This document shows, piece by piece, positions 5,425 to 5,430 of a stretch of 5,430 nt of DNA. The stretch is from the NCBI GenBank assembly GCA_900540995.1, contig UQHO01000059.1, forward strand, positions 1-5,430. The letters run 5' to 3'. The notes under the pieces are model-generated. The model did no database searches. It saw only the letters and a list, made by a program, of their open reading frames with translations, and was not told where the DNA came from. Numbering within the stretch: the stretch's first letter is position 1; every line of letters begins with the position of its first letter. Source of the stretch: an uncultured Collinsella sp. GTDB taxonomy: Bacteria; Actinomycetota; Coriobacteriia; Coriobacteriales; Coriobacteriaceae. The position numbers were made by a program, and so were the translations under genes.

Positions 5425-5430
5425 ACCGGC

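Noticed and set aside
1..5430. tRNA, rRNA, T-box or known riboswitch in the gaps
   Set aside because: I looked for T-loop, T-box and other familiar conserved motifs in the gene-free stretches on both strands and found none. A covariance-model search would be decisive.

Overview
This 5.4-kb window is GC-rich bacterial chromosome. It carries three complete housekeeping-type genes and four gene-free gaps. The protein character, GC-rich codon use, short-loop GC terminators and a probable TTG start suggest a high-GC Gram-positive. A gut Coriobacteriia such as Collinsella or a relative is my best guess, but it is inferred from general resemblance and no marker gene was tested.

Layout, left to right. 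Positions 1-329 hold no convincing gene. They contain two weak terminator-like hairpins and then a striking dyad (193-322) with perfect 30-bp inverted arms around a terminator hairpin. Positions 330-3224 (minus strand) encode a PcrA/UvrD-type superfamily 1A DNA helicase of 964 aa, with a Pro-rich N-terminal tail and an Ala/Pro-rich insertion. The 357-nt gap 3225-3581 holds a candidate pcrA promoter, a REP- or MITE-like imperfect palindrome (3361-3433), and a second nested dyad (3467-3566) that encloses the uppP terminator. Positions 3582-4562 (minus) encode undecaprenyl-diphosphatase UppP (326 aa, TTG start), with an acidic insertion in one loop. The divergent gap 4563-4811 should hold the promoters of uppP and of the plus-strand gene. 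Positions 4812-5249 (plus) encode a single-domain UspA-family protein with an ATP-binding signature. It is followed by a third long dyad (5263-5353) and a separate GC-rich terminator (5392-5424).

The genes do not form an obvious pathway. UppP recycles the lipid carrier of cell-wall synthesis, PcrA acts in DNA repair and transcription-replication conflict, and the Usp protein is a stress-type nucleotide-binding protein. uppP and pcrA are in tandem on the minus strand but are separated by a strong terminator and a repeat, so they are probably separate units. usp is divergent from uppP.

The most unusual feature is not a gene. Each of the three stop codons is followed within 7-15 nt by a long compound dyad of 91-130 bp. 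In two cases outer arms of 30 and 19 bp enclose an intrinsic terminator. I see no CRISPR array, tRNA, rRNA, transposase or defence gene, and no evidence for a new multi-gene system.
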